The notes under the pieces are model-generated. The model was given only the letters and a program-made list of their open reading frames with translations, made no database searches and had not been told where the DNA came from. Made by a program: the position numbers and the translations under genes. Source: CAWBBA01 sp963729795 (GTDB taxonomy: Bacteria; Desulfobacterota; Desulfomonilia; Desulfomonilales; Desulfomonilaceae). Taken from it: a DNA stretch of 64,000 bases. The stretch is from NCBI GenBank assembly GCA_963729795.1, contig CAVSPC010000035.1:1-64000 (forward strand). Reading direction: 5' to 3'. Shown one piece after another: positions 17,657 to 26,793 of this stretch (position 1 is its first letter; every line of letters begins with the position of its first letter).

Positions 17657-18534
17657 GGGTATCCTCCAAGGGATCTTGCCTTTGAATCGTCATGTTTTCG
17701 ACCCTTGAACATTTCCCAGGCCCTGGCAATAAAGGACGGCAGCTTGGACTTTTGCGCCGGCGGAGGGTCCTCCGAGATGGCAGCTAACGCTACTGTAGTA
17801 TTGTCGGGACCACCCCTTCGATTCACTTCATCAATTAAACGATCCAGTGTCTCGGGGCCCGGCTTATCCGTAAGAATTTCCTGTAGAATTTCCGGATCAT
17901 TCATGACTGTGGTAAGTCCGTCAGTGCAGATAAGGAATATATCACCTGGGAATACCGTTAATTCATCCACATGGACTCTTATCCTGGGATCCACTCCGAT
18001 CACAGAAGACAAAATATGTCTCAATTGTGAATCCTGGACCTCATCGCGAGTCATTATTCCCCGTTCCACCTGATCCTCGGCAAGAGTATGATCCTTCGAG
18101 ATCTGCTCCATCATGCCGTTCCTAACTAGATACATCCTACTGTCACCCACGTTGACCAGAGAAATCGTGAAATCGTGTATACTCACCCCCGCCAACGTAC
18201 TACCCATACCAACAAGATCCGGATTTTCAAGCGATTTCTCCAAGATCACCCGGTTGGCTGTGAACGCGGCCTGTCGGAGCAGGTTCGTGTGGTAGGTAAA
18301 ACGGTGATCATAGTCGTCGAAAATGTCTGGACTGTTGATGGGGCCATCGCAATACTTTTTGTAGAAGGAGGAAACGGCATCTGCTGCCAAGCTCGAGGCA
18401 ACTTCCCCTGCTCGATGGCCACCCATGCCGTCGAGGACGAGAATAAGTTCGTGCTCGCGATCAACGTAGTGAAAGTCCTCATTGGTGCCTCGCTGTTTTC
18501 CGACGTCGGTCTTGGCCCAGACTTCAACGATCAC
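17638..18534 (-). CDS. PP2C-family serine/threonine phosphatase
   Basis: A protein of about 298 residues with the metal-dependent PP2C motifs: RGTNEDF near 14-21, LVLDGMGGHRAGEVAS, GMGSTLAG, LVNVGDSRMYLVRNG, ICTDGLTTVM and GGPDNTTVALA. The aspartates in these bind two Mn or Mg ions. It removes phosphate from Ser/Thr-phosphorylated proteins and probably opposes a Hanks-type kinase such as the one encoded at 23701. The start is GTG 18534, with GGAGG four bases upstream; a TTG at 18552 is in frame but less likely. The C-terminal 40 residues are unstructured. Confidence 0.9.
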   Translation of the reverse strand: MIVEVWAKTDVGKQRGTNEDFHYVDREHELILVLDGMGGHRAGEVASSLAADAVSSFYKKYCDGPINSPDIFDDYDHRFTYHTNLLRQAAFTANRVILEKSLENPDLVGMGSTLAGVSIHDFTISLVNVGDSRMYLVRNGMMEQISKDHTLAEDQVERGIMTRDEVQDSQLRHILSSVIGVDPRIRVHVDELTVFPGDIFLICTDGLTTVMNDPEILQEILTDKPGPETLDRLIDEVNRRGGPDNTTVALAAISEDPPPAQKSKLPSFIARAWEMFKGRKHDDSKARSLGGYPCSSSS

Positions 18535-18912
18535 AGGGCCTCCGGATATCAACGAGCAATGTCGGCGTGGTCCCGATCTCCATTTCCTGTTTTCTGGCTT
18601 TTTGCATCCTGACCCACTACAGTCGCTTTACTAGCTGAAGATCTAACTGATTTCAGCAAGAAAATCAAGAACTATCATGAGACTTCCAGCTTCGGGTAAC
18701 GCAACGCGGCCGTGCAGACGGTACTAAAGTGGGGAAAAGCTCTTTGAAAACGTTGCAATCGCGGCGCAAACAAATTATGGACGAATTAGGGCAGGGGCCG
18801 ACAGGATCAGACAACCTGCCCTTCAGAGAGCGGGGCGAGCAGGATGTTGATTTACCTTATAAACAAATGATATAAGCTCAGGGGTCTCGGGAGGGCAGCG
18901 GAGGCCATACGG
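18535..18912. other. Intergenic region between divergent PP2C and SH3 genes
   Basis: It should hold the promoters of both divergent genes. I saw no convincing -35/-10 pair, RNA gene or repeat. Confidence 0.35.
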
Positions 18913-20025
18913 ATGGATTTTTCACACAACGAAACGCGCACCGTCGGATTCTACACCATGATTGTCCTCTTGGGCACTTGCTGGCTTGTGGCTTCCGGAT
19001 GCCAGGAAGTGGACACTCTCAAGAGAGAACTTTTGAAGAGGGCCCAGAGCAAGATTCTCCATAACAAGACACCTTTCACCCCTCGAGACGGAATTACAAT
19101 TCGAACCACTTCTCTATACGAGACCGCTAATGAGAATTCGCCGGTGATCATCAAGTTGCCTGCCGAAACCTCCATCCATCTCTTGGATAAAGTGGGAGAA
19201 TACTATCGTGCCCGTATGCGCGACGGAAGGGAAGGATACCTTAAGCAGAAGGTCATAGGCGGACAAGACATCATTGATAAGACTCAAGAACTTCGACGCT
19301 CTATCGAAGGAGTTCCACCCCAGGCCGAGGGAGTTATCCACAGCAAGGCTAACTTTCGACTGGAACCCGGCCGTCAATACGAGGTCATCGAGATTCTGCC
19401 GCCAGGTAAGAAATTCGAAGTTTATGAGCGGGTAGTTTCTTTGAGGCGGCCCAATTCCCCGGCGGTGAAGCTGGCTCAGAAAGGGATGCCAGGTAGCCAA
19501 AGCTTGTCCCTTGAAGATGACGCGCCGGCAATGGACGATGCATCGGACGAACAGGTGAAAAAGGATGTTTGGTACAAGGTGAAGATCGAAGATGGCAGGG
19601 TCGGATATATTTATACGCACAACATGCGGCTCACCCCCCCGGAAGACATAGCTAGAGCCGTTCCTTTTATGCGAATGATGGGTTGGAGAACTGTGAGCAC
19701 CATAGATGATCCGGATCAAGGTGCCAAGAACAATTATATTGTCGCATACGCGCCGATAGGAAGGGATCCTGGCTGCGACTATACGAAACTCTATTTCATG
19801 ACCTGGTCGACAAAGCTCAAGAGGCGTGCGATAAACTGGCAACTAGCCATCAGCGGAGTCCTACCGGTGACCAACTTCCGCTTCGACAGAAAACCCGGCT
19901 TTAGCATACGTTCGCTTCATCCGTCGAAGAGGGATAAATTGGTCCTCACCAACTTCGTCATAGTCAGAGGCCATGTTCGGAAGGTAAGTGAGGAGGAGAT
20001 CCCCAATACTGCCCGGATTCACTAG
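18913..20025 (+). CDS. SH3-domain lipoprotein
   Basis: The 370-residue protein begins with a lipoprotein signal whose lipobox LVASGC ends at C30, so it should be lipid-anchored in the envelope. Two bacterial SH3-like folds follow: about 60-125 (ITIRTTSLYETANENSPVII, YYRARMRDGREGYL) and about 145-245 (KANFRLEPGRQYEVIEILP, WYKVKIEDGRVGYIY). Both have the G-R-x-G-Y end typical of cell-wall or protein-binding SH3b domains. The last 120 residues are a beta-rich domain I do not recognise. The gene is monocistronic. Confidence 0.78.
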   Translation: MDFSHNETRTVGFYTMIVLLGTCWLVASGCQEVDTLKRELLKRAQSKILHNKTPFTPRDGITIRTTSLYETANENSPVIIKLPAETSIHLLDKVGEYYRARMRDGREGYLKQKVIGGQDIIDKTQELRRSIEGVPPQAEGVIHSKANFRLEPGRQYEVIEILPPGKKFEVYERVVSLRRPNSPAVKLAQKGMPGSQSLSLEDDAPAMDDASDEQVKKDVWYKVKIEDGRVGYIYTHNMRLTPPEDIARAVPFMRMMGWRTVSTIDDPDQGAKNNYIVAYAPIGRDPGCDYTKLYFMTWSTKLKRRAINWQLAISGVLPVTNFRFDRKPGFSIRSLHPSKRDKLVLTNFVIVRGHVRKVSEEEIPNTARIH

Positions 20026-20099
20026 AATCCCGTGAACTTGAAGCGCGAAGAGCAGGGCCTTATTCGTTTCAGACTACCATACGACGCGGTTCCCCGTCT

Positions 20100-20666
20100 T
20101 CACCGCGATCCCGTTTCGCAAACAGATCCGTTCAGAGGATATTCGGTCAGAGCGACAAAACCGAAGACCGTGGTCAACATATTCTGGGGAAACGGCGTGA
20201 GCAGACGATTGTACAATCGGGCAGTGCTGTTATAGCTCTGCCGGTGGAAAGTTATCCGCTGGGAAATCTTCGCCACTTTCTTCCAGTTCATGGCGAAAGG
20301 GGGATATTGGGCGAGCCCCGGCTTTGACTCTGCAAGATTCTCTATCTCTCTTAGTTGAACTTCCATGTCATCGACTGAAGCTACAATAGTTCCCGGATCT
20401 TTCGAACGTATGGAAATTGAACGTGCTTCCAGGAGGCGTTCTGCGGGCTTCGCATACGCCGGCTCAAAACCTCTTACCGCCTCCACAAGGCCCGGGATCA
20501 GTTCGTTGCGATCGTTGACGGCATCGAGAAATCCTTCCCATTCAACGCGTGCCTCAGTTCTGATCTCCCGGAGCGATGGACGCAATGTGAGGAAAGAAAC
20601 CAATACAATGAGGACGAAGACCACCAAAGAAGAGAAGCCTAATTCCACAACTCGCGATAGAGCCAT
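20100..20666 (-). CDS. LemA family protein
   Basis: This 188-residue protein has one N-terminal membrane helix (LGFSSLVVFVLIVLVSFLTL), then the all-helical LemA fold with the signature NDRNELIPGLVEAVRGFE (normally NxxNDLIPNLVxxVKG) and the late SYNSTARLYNRLLTPFPQN motif. LemA proteins sit on the inner membrane with the helical bundle outside; their role is poorly known. The usual neighbouring TPM-domain gene is absent. Confidence 0.85.
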   Translation of the reverse strand: MALSRVVELGFSSLVVFVLIVLVSFLTLRPSLREIRTEARVEWEGFLDAVNDRNELIPGLVEAVRGFEPAYAKPAERLLEARSISIRSKDPGTIVASVDDMEVQLREIENLAESKPGLAQYPPFAMNWKKVAKISQRITFHRQSYNSTARLYNRLLTPFPQNMLTTVFGFVALTEYPLNGSVCETGSR

Positions 20667-20945
20667 TTACAATCCCGGTCAACTGTTGATCGCTGCAGAC
20701 GGCCGTTGGCCCCGAAGGCCGACGTGGTATAGCTGGACCATGACAGGAATAAGACTGCAATTTGGCTCCAGACGCCGAGCACTCGGCCAATGAATCCATT
20801 CGATGAAGCTTATCCCCTGTAACAGCTCCGACGCGAGCCTTTCCGCTTTATGAAGCGTTTTAATCGGCCTGTTGACTTTTGTCAAACCAGCAGTTTTAAT
20901 AATGCTTGGTGGATTCTGAATCCTTCCGCGAGAGGAGAGACCGTA

Positions 20946-21884
20946 ATGATAGAAAGGCCCGACCGCCGCGAATTCTTGAAAAGCGGATTGGTCACCACCG
21001 CAGCGCTCGCCACCGGGACATTGGGCGGGCTGCTTGGCCCCAGTAAATCCTTTGCCGAAGAAATGCCCGACCTGGTCATATCGCACGGCATGAGTCCCGC
21101 CGCCATCACTCGTGCTGCGGTTGAGGCGTTAGGCGGGATGAAGCGTTTTGTAAAACCGGGCAACAAAGTTGTGATTAAACCGAACATGAGCTTCGCTAGT
21201 GGGCCCGAAAGGGCGTCGAATACCCAACCGGCAGTTGTCAGCGAAGTGGCTCGAATGTGCGCGGAAGCGGGCGCTTCGAAGATCTCGGTTCTCGACCATG
21301 TCTTGAACGAACCGAGGGCATGTTTGAGGCTTTCGAAGATACCGGAGGCCTGCCGGGACGTGCCCAATACGGTAGTCAGCACTCTCGAAGCACGCAGGCT
21401 GTATCGCGAAGTCAAGGCTCCTCAGGCGCGACATGTGAAGACGATGGAGGTCGTCTCCGACGTTTTGGATGGGGATGTTTTGATCGCGGTGCCGGTTGGC
21501 AAGTCTCATGCCGCTTCTGGCGTGAGTCTTTCCATGAAGGGGATGATGGGTCTCATTCGGGATCGTAGAGCGTTCCACTCCAGGTACAATCTGCACGAAG
21601 CCATAGCAGACATGGTGACCGTATTGAAGCCTCATCTCGTCGTAATTGACGCCACCCGCATCCTGAGCACCGGCGGACCGGGCGGACCAGGTAAGGTAAT
21701 CCCCATGAACCTTGTGATCGCTTCTACCGACATGGTTGCAGCGGATGCTCAGATGGTGGCCCTTGGCACCTGGTACGGGAAATCGTTCGCACCCGATCAA
21801 GTGCGTCATATCCGCATCGCAGCGGAACGCGGTCTTGGCCGCATAGATATTGATAAACTGAAGGTGAAGAACATCAAATCGTGA
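20946..21884 (+). CDS. Tat-exported DUF362 protein
   Basis: About 312 residues from ATG 20946, which has AGGAG in place (CGAGAGGAGAGACCGTA). The N-terminus has a twin-arginine signal (DRREFLKSG, then a hydrophobic stretch). The body is DUF362: GNKVVIKPNMSF, AGASKISVLDHV, LIAVPVGKSHAASGVSLSMK and MVAADAQMVALGTW. DUF362 proteins accompany iron-sulfur proteins; the function is unknown. Its stop overlaps the GTG start of the membrane ferredoxin gene (GTGA), so the two are translated together and probably work together outside the inner membrane. Confidence 0.87.
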   Translation: MIERPDRREFLKSGLVTTAALATGTLGGLLGPSKSFAEEMPDLVISHGMSPAAITRAAVEALGGMKRFVKPGNKVVIKPNMSFASGPERASNTQPAVVSEVARMCAEAGASKISVLDHVLNEPRACLRLSKIPEACRDVPNTVVSTLEARRLYREVKAPQARHVKTMEVVSDVLDGDVLIAVPVGKSHAASGVSLSMKGMMGLIRDRRAFHSRYNLHEAIADMVTVLKPHLVVIDATRILSTGGPGGPGKVIPMNLVIASTDMVAADAQMVALGTWYGKSFAPDQVRHIRIAAERGLGRIDIDKLKVKNIKS

Positions 21885-23575
21885 TAACGTTCCAAAAGGC
21901 CACCCAAACAGCCACCCTCTTTCTTTTCCTTGCACTGCTGCTGTTGGCAGCCAATCCATACTATGACAACGGATTGGCCGTGGATTTTTTCCTGCGGCTC
22001 GATCCTCTTGTCTGCCTGGGCACCGTTCTAACTACGAGGTCTTTCGAGATTAGTCTTCTGCCCGGCTTCCTTGTGCTGGCCGCGGCTATCTTGGCGGGCC
22101 GATTTTTTTGCGGACATATCTGCCCGATGGGTACCACATTGGACCTCCTCCAGGTTTGTCTGGGGCCCAGCCGGAAGCCATCAGTTAAGAAAAACACTTA
22201 TGAAGCTACCGCGCGATACCGCGCGTGGAAGTACTTGATCCTTGTCTTTGTCCTTGGGGCTGCATTGGCAGGAGTTTCACTTCTGTTCATCGGCTCCCCT
22301 CTGTCCCTCGTCACCCGCTTTTACGGGTTGGTAGTGCATCCGCTCGTTCTGCTGCTGGCTGATTCCGGTCTTGATCTGGCCTCTTCTGCGCCCTTTCGTT
22401 GGGCTTTTCCCGGGTTGGCCTACGTTCAGATAAGCGGCAGAGCATTTGCCACTAACGTCTTCGTAGGAGCGCTCTTTGTAGGCATCGTGGCACTGGCCTA
22501 TTCCCAGCCCCGTTTCTGGTGTCGAAATTTGTGCCCCGCCGGCGCTTTGATGGGGCTCTTTTCCCGATCGCCTATACTCAGGCGCAGAGTCAATGACTCG
22601 TGTTCCCATTGCGGCCGATGCATCAGGAAATGCCCGACCGGCGCAATATTCGAAGATCCGCGGAAGACCACATATTCAGAATGCATAGTCTGTCTCGAAT
22701 GTGTAAAGATTTGCCCGGAATCGGCAGTCTCCTTTTCGGCAGCTCGCAACACACCGTTCTCGGAGCCGGCCCATGACCCCACGAGACGTAGTGTGGTGCT
22801 GGCTCTCGGGTCAGGGCTGATATCAGCGGGCCTGCTGCACACGGGCATCAAACAGCCCAGACCGCAGAGCAAGGAAAGAGGATTGGTAGATGCTGACCTG
22901 ATTCGACCTCCAGGTGCCCTCCCCGAATCTGACTTCCTCACTCGATGTGTCCGCTGTGGTGAATGTATGAAGGCATGTGCCACCAACACGCTTCAGCCGA
23001 CTTGGCTGAAAGCGGGATTGGAAGGCATTTTCACTCCGATCATGATCCCTCGCCTCGCCGCGTGCTCACAGACCTGCAATTTGTGCGGCCAGGTATGCCC
23101 CACCGGCGCCATTCGCGACCTTCCCCTTATAGAAAAGAAGCATGCAAAAGTAGGAACAGCTTGGATCGTCCGACAGAACTGCCTGGTCTGGGAACAGGAT
23201 AGGAAGTGTCTTGTCTGCGATGAAGTCTGCCCATATAATGCTATATCCTTCCAGCCCGCCCCTGGACTAAAGAATGCGGCTCCAGTGGTCATTGAAAACA
23301 AGTGCAGCGGCTGCGGTTTGTGCGAAAACAAGTGCCCCGTGCAAGGAGCTGCAGCCATTCGTGTTAATATCATTGGAGAAATCAGGCTGGCCTCTGGCTC
23401 TTACATAGAAAAGGCACATGAGTACGGGTTGAGCTTCAGAACCAAAAAGACCGCGCTGGATCGCCTGGCGCCCGAGACATTTGACCAGCCAGGCTCATCA
23501 GTCGAGCAGGAACGCCATCCAGAGCCCGAGCGTGCTCAACCGGAAGAGTTGCCGCCCGGATTCATTCTCAAATGA
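21881..23575 (+). CDS. Fused NapH/NapG-like membrane polyferredoxin
   Basis: The 564-residue protein has an N-terminal membrane half with several helices and paired FCGHICPMG and WCRNLCPAG motifs, as in NapH/CcoG-type proteins. Two [4Fe-4S] motifs follow at about 245-285 (CSHCGRCIRKCP, CIVCLECVKICP). Then comes a twin-arginine-like hydrophobic stretch (TRRSVVLALGSGLISAGLL). The second half has four more cluster motifs (CVRCGECMKACA, CNLCGQVCP, CLVCDEVCP, CSGCGLCENKCP), the NapG/MauM layout. The subunits are usually separate; here they form one chain. It should carry electrons from the quinone pool to a periplasmic acceptor. The co-translated DUF362 protein may be that acceptor or an assembly factor (inference). 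Confidence 0.86.
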   Translation: MITFQKATQTATLFLFLALLLLAANPYYDNGLAVDFFLRLDPLVCLGTVLTTRSFEISLLPGFLVLAAAILAGRFFCGHICPMGTTLDLLQVCLGPSRKPSVKKNTYEATARYRAWKYLILVFVLGAALAGVSLLFIGSPLSLVTRFYGLVVHPLVLLLADSGLDLASSAPFRWAFPGLAYVQISGRAFATNVFVGALFVGIVALAYSQPRFWCRNLCPAGALMGLFSRSPILRRRVNDSCSHCGRCIRKCPTGAIFEDPRKTTYSECIVCLECVKICPESAVSFSAARNTPFSEPAHDPTRRSVVLALGSGLISAGLLHTGIKQPRPQSKERGLVDADLIRPPGALPESDFLTRCVRCGECMKACATNTLQPTWLKAGLEGIFTPIMIPRLAACSQTCNLCGQVCPTGAIRDLPLIEKKHAKVGTAWIVRQNCLVWEQDRKCLVCDEVCPYNAISFQPAPGLKNAAPVVIENKCSGCGLCENKCPVQGAAAIRVNIIGEIRLASGSYIEKAHEYGLSFRTKKTALDRLAPETFDQPGSSVEQERHPEPERAQPEELPPGFILK

Positions 23576-23700
23576 GCGCTGACAACATCTCATTAATTTG
23601 TTATGATATTTTTTCTTGTTGAGGGATATTCTTGTGGAGGCCGCAACTCGTCGAGGAGTAAGCGGTCGAGGAGCCCGCGGCAACCTGATACAGGGCAAGC

Positions 23701-25974
23701 ATGAATACTTCACACAGCGTCAATGACGACTTGGCTCGTATGTGGCAAGAAGCTGAGCATTATGAGGCTCAAGGGTTGTATGATCATGCCATTCTCGTCT
23801 ACCAGAACATCCTCACTGCAGAGCCTGCTAGTCGCAAAGCCCAGGCCAAGATAGTTCACCTTCAGTTCGTCAAAACGATGGAAGAGACTACTGAGTCTCG
23901 GCGCCCGCCCTATGAGGAGTTTTCTCCTCGTCTAGCTTTGGATTTGGGCGTAGCCTACATGGGCATGAGCTTATATGAGGAGGCGTTAGAAGAATTCAAA
24001 AAAGCCTTAACAGCGTCTCCCGCCTTCCGTACCGACCTTTTCCGCTATTCGGCCACTTGTCTCATCAGATTGGAGAACGGCGATGAAGCCCTGCGGCTCC
24101 TGGACCAAATTCTGACCGATGGAACCCTTTCGCCGGCAGAAAAGGGGGACTTGATATCTGATCTTATTAGCGTCTGCATTGAGCAGGGTCTCCCTACTTT
24201 GGCCAATAATCTGCTTGGCAACGTGTCCGATGAGCAAAAGCGTTTTGTTCCAGACCTTGACCAGATCTTAGATGCCCTTTCCTCGGCCGGCGCGGCGCGA
24301 GACGATTTCGAGGTCCTCGCGGAGGATATTGAGGCTGGAAAGGCTGTCCATGGGCCTGTCTCAATAAGTTCTCCAGACGCCGAGGCCAAGGGGAAAGACG
24401 GTGAAAGCGCGGGTTCATTCGAGGAGGAATCCTGTCCCGAAATTCCCTTGATGGCTCCTGTCAGCTATTCGTTGGACAACAAGATTTGGAAGGAAGGGAT
24501 ATCGGAACGACTTTCCTATGGCTGGGCAATGCTGGATTTGCCTGACACGCTTGATCCGGGAGCCACCGCGGCGCTGAAAATACATCTGCCTTTTCCGGAA
24601 GGAAGCGAACCTGTCCGGGTCATAGCAAGGGTGTCCGAATCGGTCTCCGAAAAAGAGAATGACGAGAAAGGCCGAGTGAAAGCTCAGTTCGTCTCCTTTG
24701 CGGCCGGAGGCGAGACCGCGCTGAAAACGTTCATCGACAGGGCGATAGAAGACCCGTCCGTCCTCGATGAAACCGCGGTGTTTGCCACGAGCATGTTTTC
24801 AGAACTGGAGATAGACGCGGTTCGTGCGATGGAGACAGATCTGCTACCCGATCTGGGGAAAGAGACGGAACTTCTTTCCGGCGAGGAAGTTGAGGTCGGG
24901 GCAGGACTTTCAAGGACGCTGCGGCAGACCGATCCGAGAATCCGCTTCGCCTGCGAATGCGGCCATGTTCATGTCGTTCCGACGCGCTATTTCGGCCGCA
25001 AGGGAAAGTGTGTAAACTGCGGCCGCATCATGACAGTACCCAACGCTGACACGAGGCCTGATAGCCTCTGCGAGCAGTTGATCGGTCAAACGATAGGAGG
25101 ATGTCGGCTCTTCTACAAGATAGGTGGCGGCGGTATGGGTGGGGTGTTCAAGGGGCACCACATAGCTCTGGATATCCCCGTGGCGGTCAAAGTCCTGCAT
25201 GCACATCTTGCCGATAAAGACCCCATCTTTGTTAAACGCTTCATACGCGAGGCAAGGTCGGCGGCGAAACTGCAGCATCCTAATATTGTTGGGGTCATGA
25301 ACGTGGGATTGGAAAATGGGCATCATTTCCTTGTTATGCCCTACGTGGACGGAGGCAACGCAGCGTCTATGCTGGCCAGAGTGGGACGTTTTCCAGTAGA
25401 TAAGGTCCTGCAGATAGCAAATGACATCACAAGCGCTTTGAGTGTTGCCGAAGAAAACAACATCCTGCACCGAGATATCAAACCGGCCAACATTCTCTTC
25501 ACCAAGAAGGGGGAAGCAAGACTTGCCGACCTGGGCTTGGCCAAGAATTATCTGGACTCCCAGGATTCCGGCATAACACAAACCGGGATTTCGTGCGGAA
25601 CTCCGCTGTATTTCTCGCCTGAGCAAGCCAAGGGCTCTCGCACTTTGGATATACGTTCAGACTTCTATTCCCTTGGGATAACTCTGTACCATCTGCTGAG
25701 CGGTTCCCCACCTTTTCACGGCGAGTCGGCTTATGTGATTTTTCAAAAACATGTCCATGAGCCGTTGCCGCCCTTTAAGGATTTTCAACCCCCAGTCCCG
25801 GATTCGATGTTTAAACTACTCCAGAAAATGGCCGCAAAGGATCCTAACGATAGGTTTGCCAACACCCAGGAGCTTCAGGAAGCGCTAAAAGAATTGGAAG
25901 AGAAACTGAATTCCATGGATACGAAAACCAAGAAGGGGTTGCTGGAGAGATTAGGCATCAGACGGCGCCGCTGA
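23701..25974 (+). CDS. Ser/Thr protein kinase with TPR and zinc-ribbon domains
   Basis: The 757-residue protein has TPR-like helices at about 10-150. A beta-rich region at about 270-360 (PVRVIARVSES, RVKAQFVSFAAGG) faintly resembles a PilZ fold without RxxxR. A zinc ribbon follows (C418, C420, C437, C440). The Hanks kinase domain starts near 470: glycine loop GGGGMGGVFKG, lysine K497, HRDIKPANI with catalytic D592, and DLG at 610 in place of DFG. It is probably an active kinase, since all three catalytic residues are present. There is no membrane helix, so it should be cytoplasmic. The PP2C and FHA genes 5 kb away could form its circuit (inference). Confidence 0.9.
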   Translation: MNTSHSVNDDLARMWQEAEHYEAQGLYDHAILVYQNILTAEPASRKAQAKIVHLQFVKTMEETTESRRPPYEEFSPRLALDLGVAYMGMSLYEEALEEFKKALTASPAFRTDLFRYSATCLIRLENGDEALRLLDQILTDGTLSPAEKGDLISDLISVCIEQGLPTLANNLLGNVSDEQKRFVPDLDQILDALSSAGAARDDFEVLAEDIEAGKAVHGPVSISSPDAEAKGKDGESAGSFEEESCPEIPLMAPVSYSLDNKIWKEGISERLSYGWAMLDLPDTLDPGATAALKIHLPFPEGSEPVRVIARVSESVSEKENDEKGRVKAQFVSFAAGGETALKTFIDRAIEDPSVLDETAVFATSMFSELEIDAVRAMETDLLPDLGKETELLSGEEVEVGAGLSRTLRQTDPRIRFACECGHVHVVPTRYFGRKGKCVNCGRIMTVPNADTRPDSLCEQLIGQTIGGCRLFYKIGGGGMGGVFKGHHIALDIPVAVKVLHAHLADKDPIFVKRFIREARSAAKLQHPNIVGVMNVGLENGHHFLVMPYVDGGNAASMLARVGRFPVDKVLQIANDITSALSVAEENNILHRDIKPANILFTKKGEARLADLGLAKNYLDSQDSGITQTGISCGTPLYFSPEQAKGSRTLDIRSDFYSLGITLYHLLSGSPPFHGESAYVIFQKHVHEPLPPFKDFQPPVPDSMFKLLQKMAAKDPNDRFANTQELQEALKELEEKLNSMDTKTKKGLLERLGIRRRR

Positions 25975-26034
25975 GCCCTTGCATTTCAGCTCATTTCATC
26001 GAAACCGCCCGTGCTGTTGATAGAAAATTGAGCT

Positions 26035-26700
26035 TCAGGCTTGGTCTGTCCCAAACGTGAACCCCCGAATGAATTCCCTGAGCCGATACAGGTCCTGTTC
26101 GCTTATACTAGTGAAACTGAACCCCGAGCAAATCTCCCCGTCGGGTTCCAATTGTTTAGCCCAGCGGCATCGGGCCTCGAATTCAAAAGGCGCTATCTGT
26201 CCTAATTCGTCTCCGACGACGGCAAGGGATTTTATCTCGTCGATCTGTGCTCCGAGGCCAATGACACCTACGCCTTCCTCAGAAATATCCCTGATTAGAA
26301 ACCTTGTTCCCGGCTTGCCATCTTCGTAGACCGTGACCACTGGAATGGGATGATTTCGCGCCGTACGACGTGAATTCCGCCAGGACATAGTGTCGTCACC
26401 AGCGGACTTGAAAATCTTGAATTCAGTCCAAGTGATGGCGGATGCCTCAAGAAGCAACTTGAGAGCGCTTGCGAAGCCTTCGGCCGAGAGATGATATTTT
26501 CTCATGATCTCCAGAGAAGTCACTCCAGATCTGAGATCGCCGGCTAGCATTTGAATTCTTCTTTCGCGCAATTCGGCAAGCTGCCTGAATATCGATCTAA
26601 GTTGATCTTTTGCCAAATTGTACTTGTAGGTAAGCTCCAAGTCAGTCTTACCGCGGGCGAGATCTTTGACAATCTCCTTCCAATCAATCTTGGGTTTCAT
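26035..26700 (-). CDS. Double HTH-like domain plus PilZ protein
   Basis: The 221-residue protein has two tandem copies of the short HTH-like domain found throughout this cluster: residues about 5-48 (KDLARGKTDLELTYKYNLAK) and about 50-95 (GDLRSGVTSLEIMRKYHLSA). A PilZ domain follows, with RRTAR near 112 and RDISEEGVGV, the RxxxR and DxSxxG pair that binds cyclic-di-GMP. The likely reading is a c-di-GMP-controlled DNA- or protein-binding factor. DNA binding is inferred from the helix-turn-helix pattern only. It is the last gene of the minus-strand array, 93 bases after its neighbour. Confidence 0.72.
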   Translation of the reverse strand: MKPKIDWKEIVKDLARGKTDLELTYKYNLAKDQLRSIFRQLAELRERRIQMLAGDLRSGVTSLEIMRKYHLSAEGFASALKLLLEASAITWTEFKIFKSAGDDTMSWRNSRRTARNHPIPVVTVYEDGKPGTRFLIRDISEEGVGVIGLGAQIDEIKSLAVVGDELGQIAPFEFEARCRWAKQLEPDGEICSGFSFTSISEQDLYRLREFIRGFTFGTDQA

Positions 26701-26793
26701 GGTGATCCAGTCGAACCTCTTGCGAGTCTAGGACTTCTCTTTACGGGTTGATTCATCTTGCCGCCATGTTTTTGGCCTTGATTCTGAGCAATC

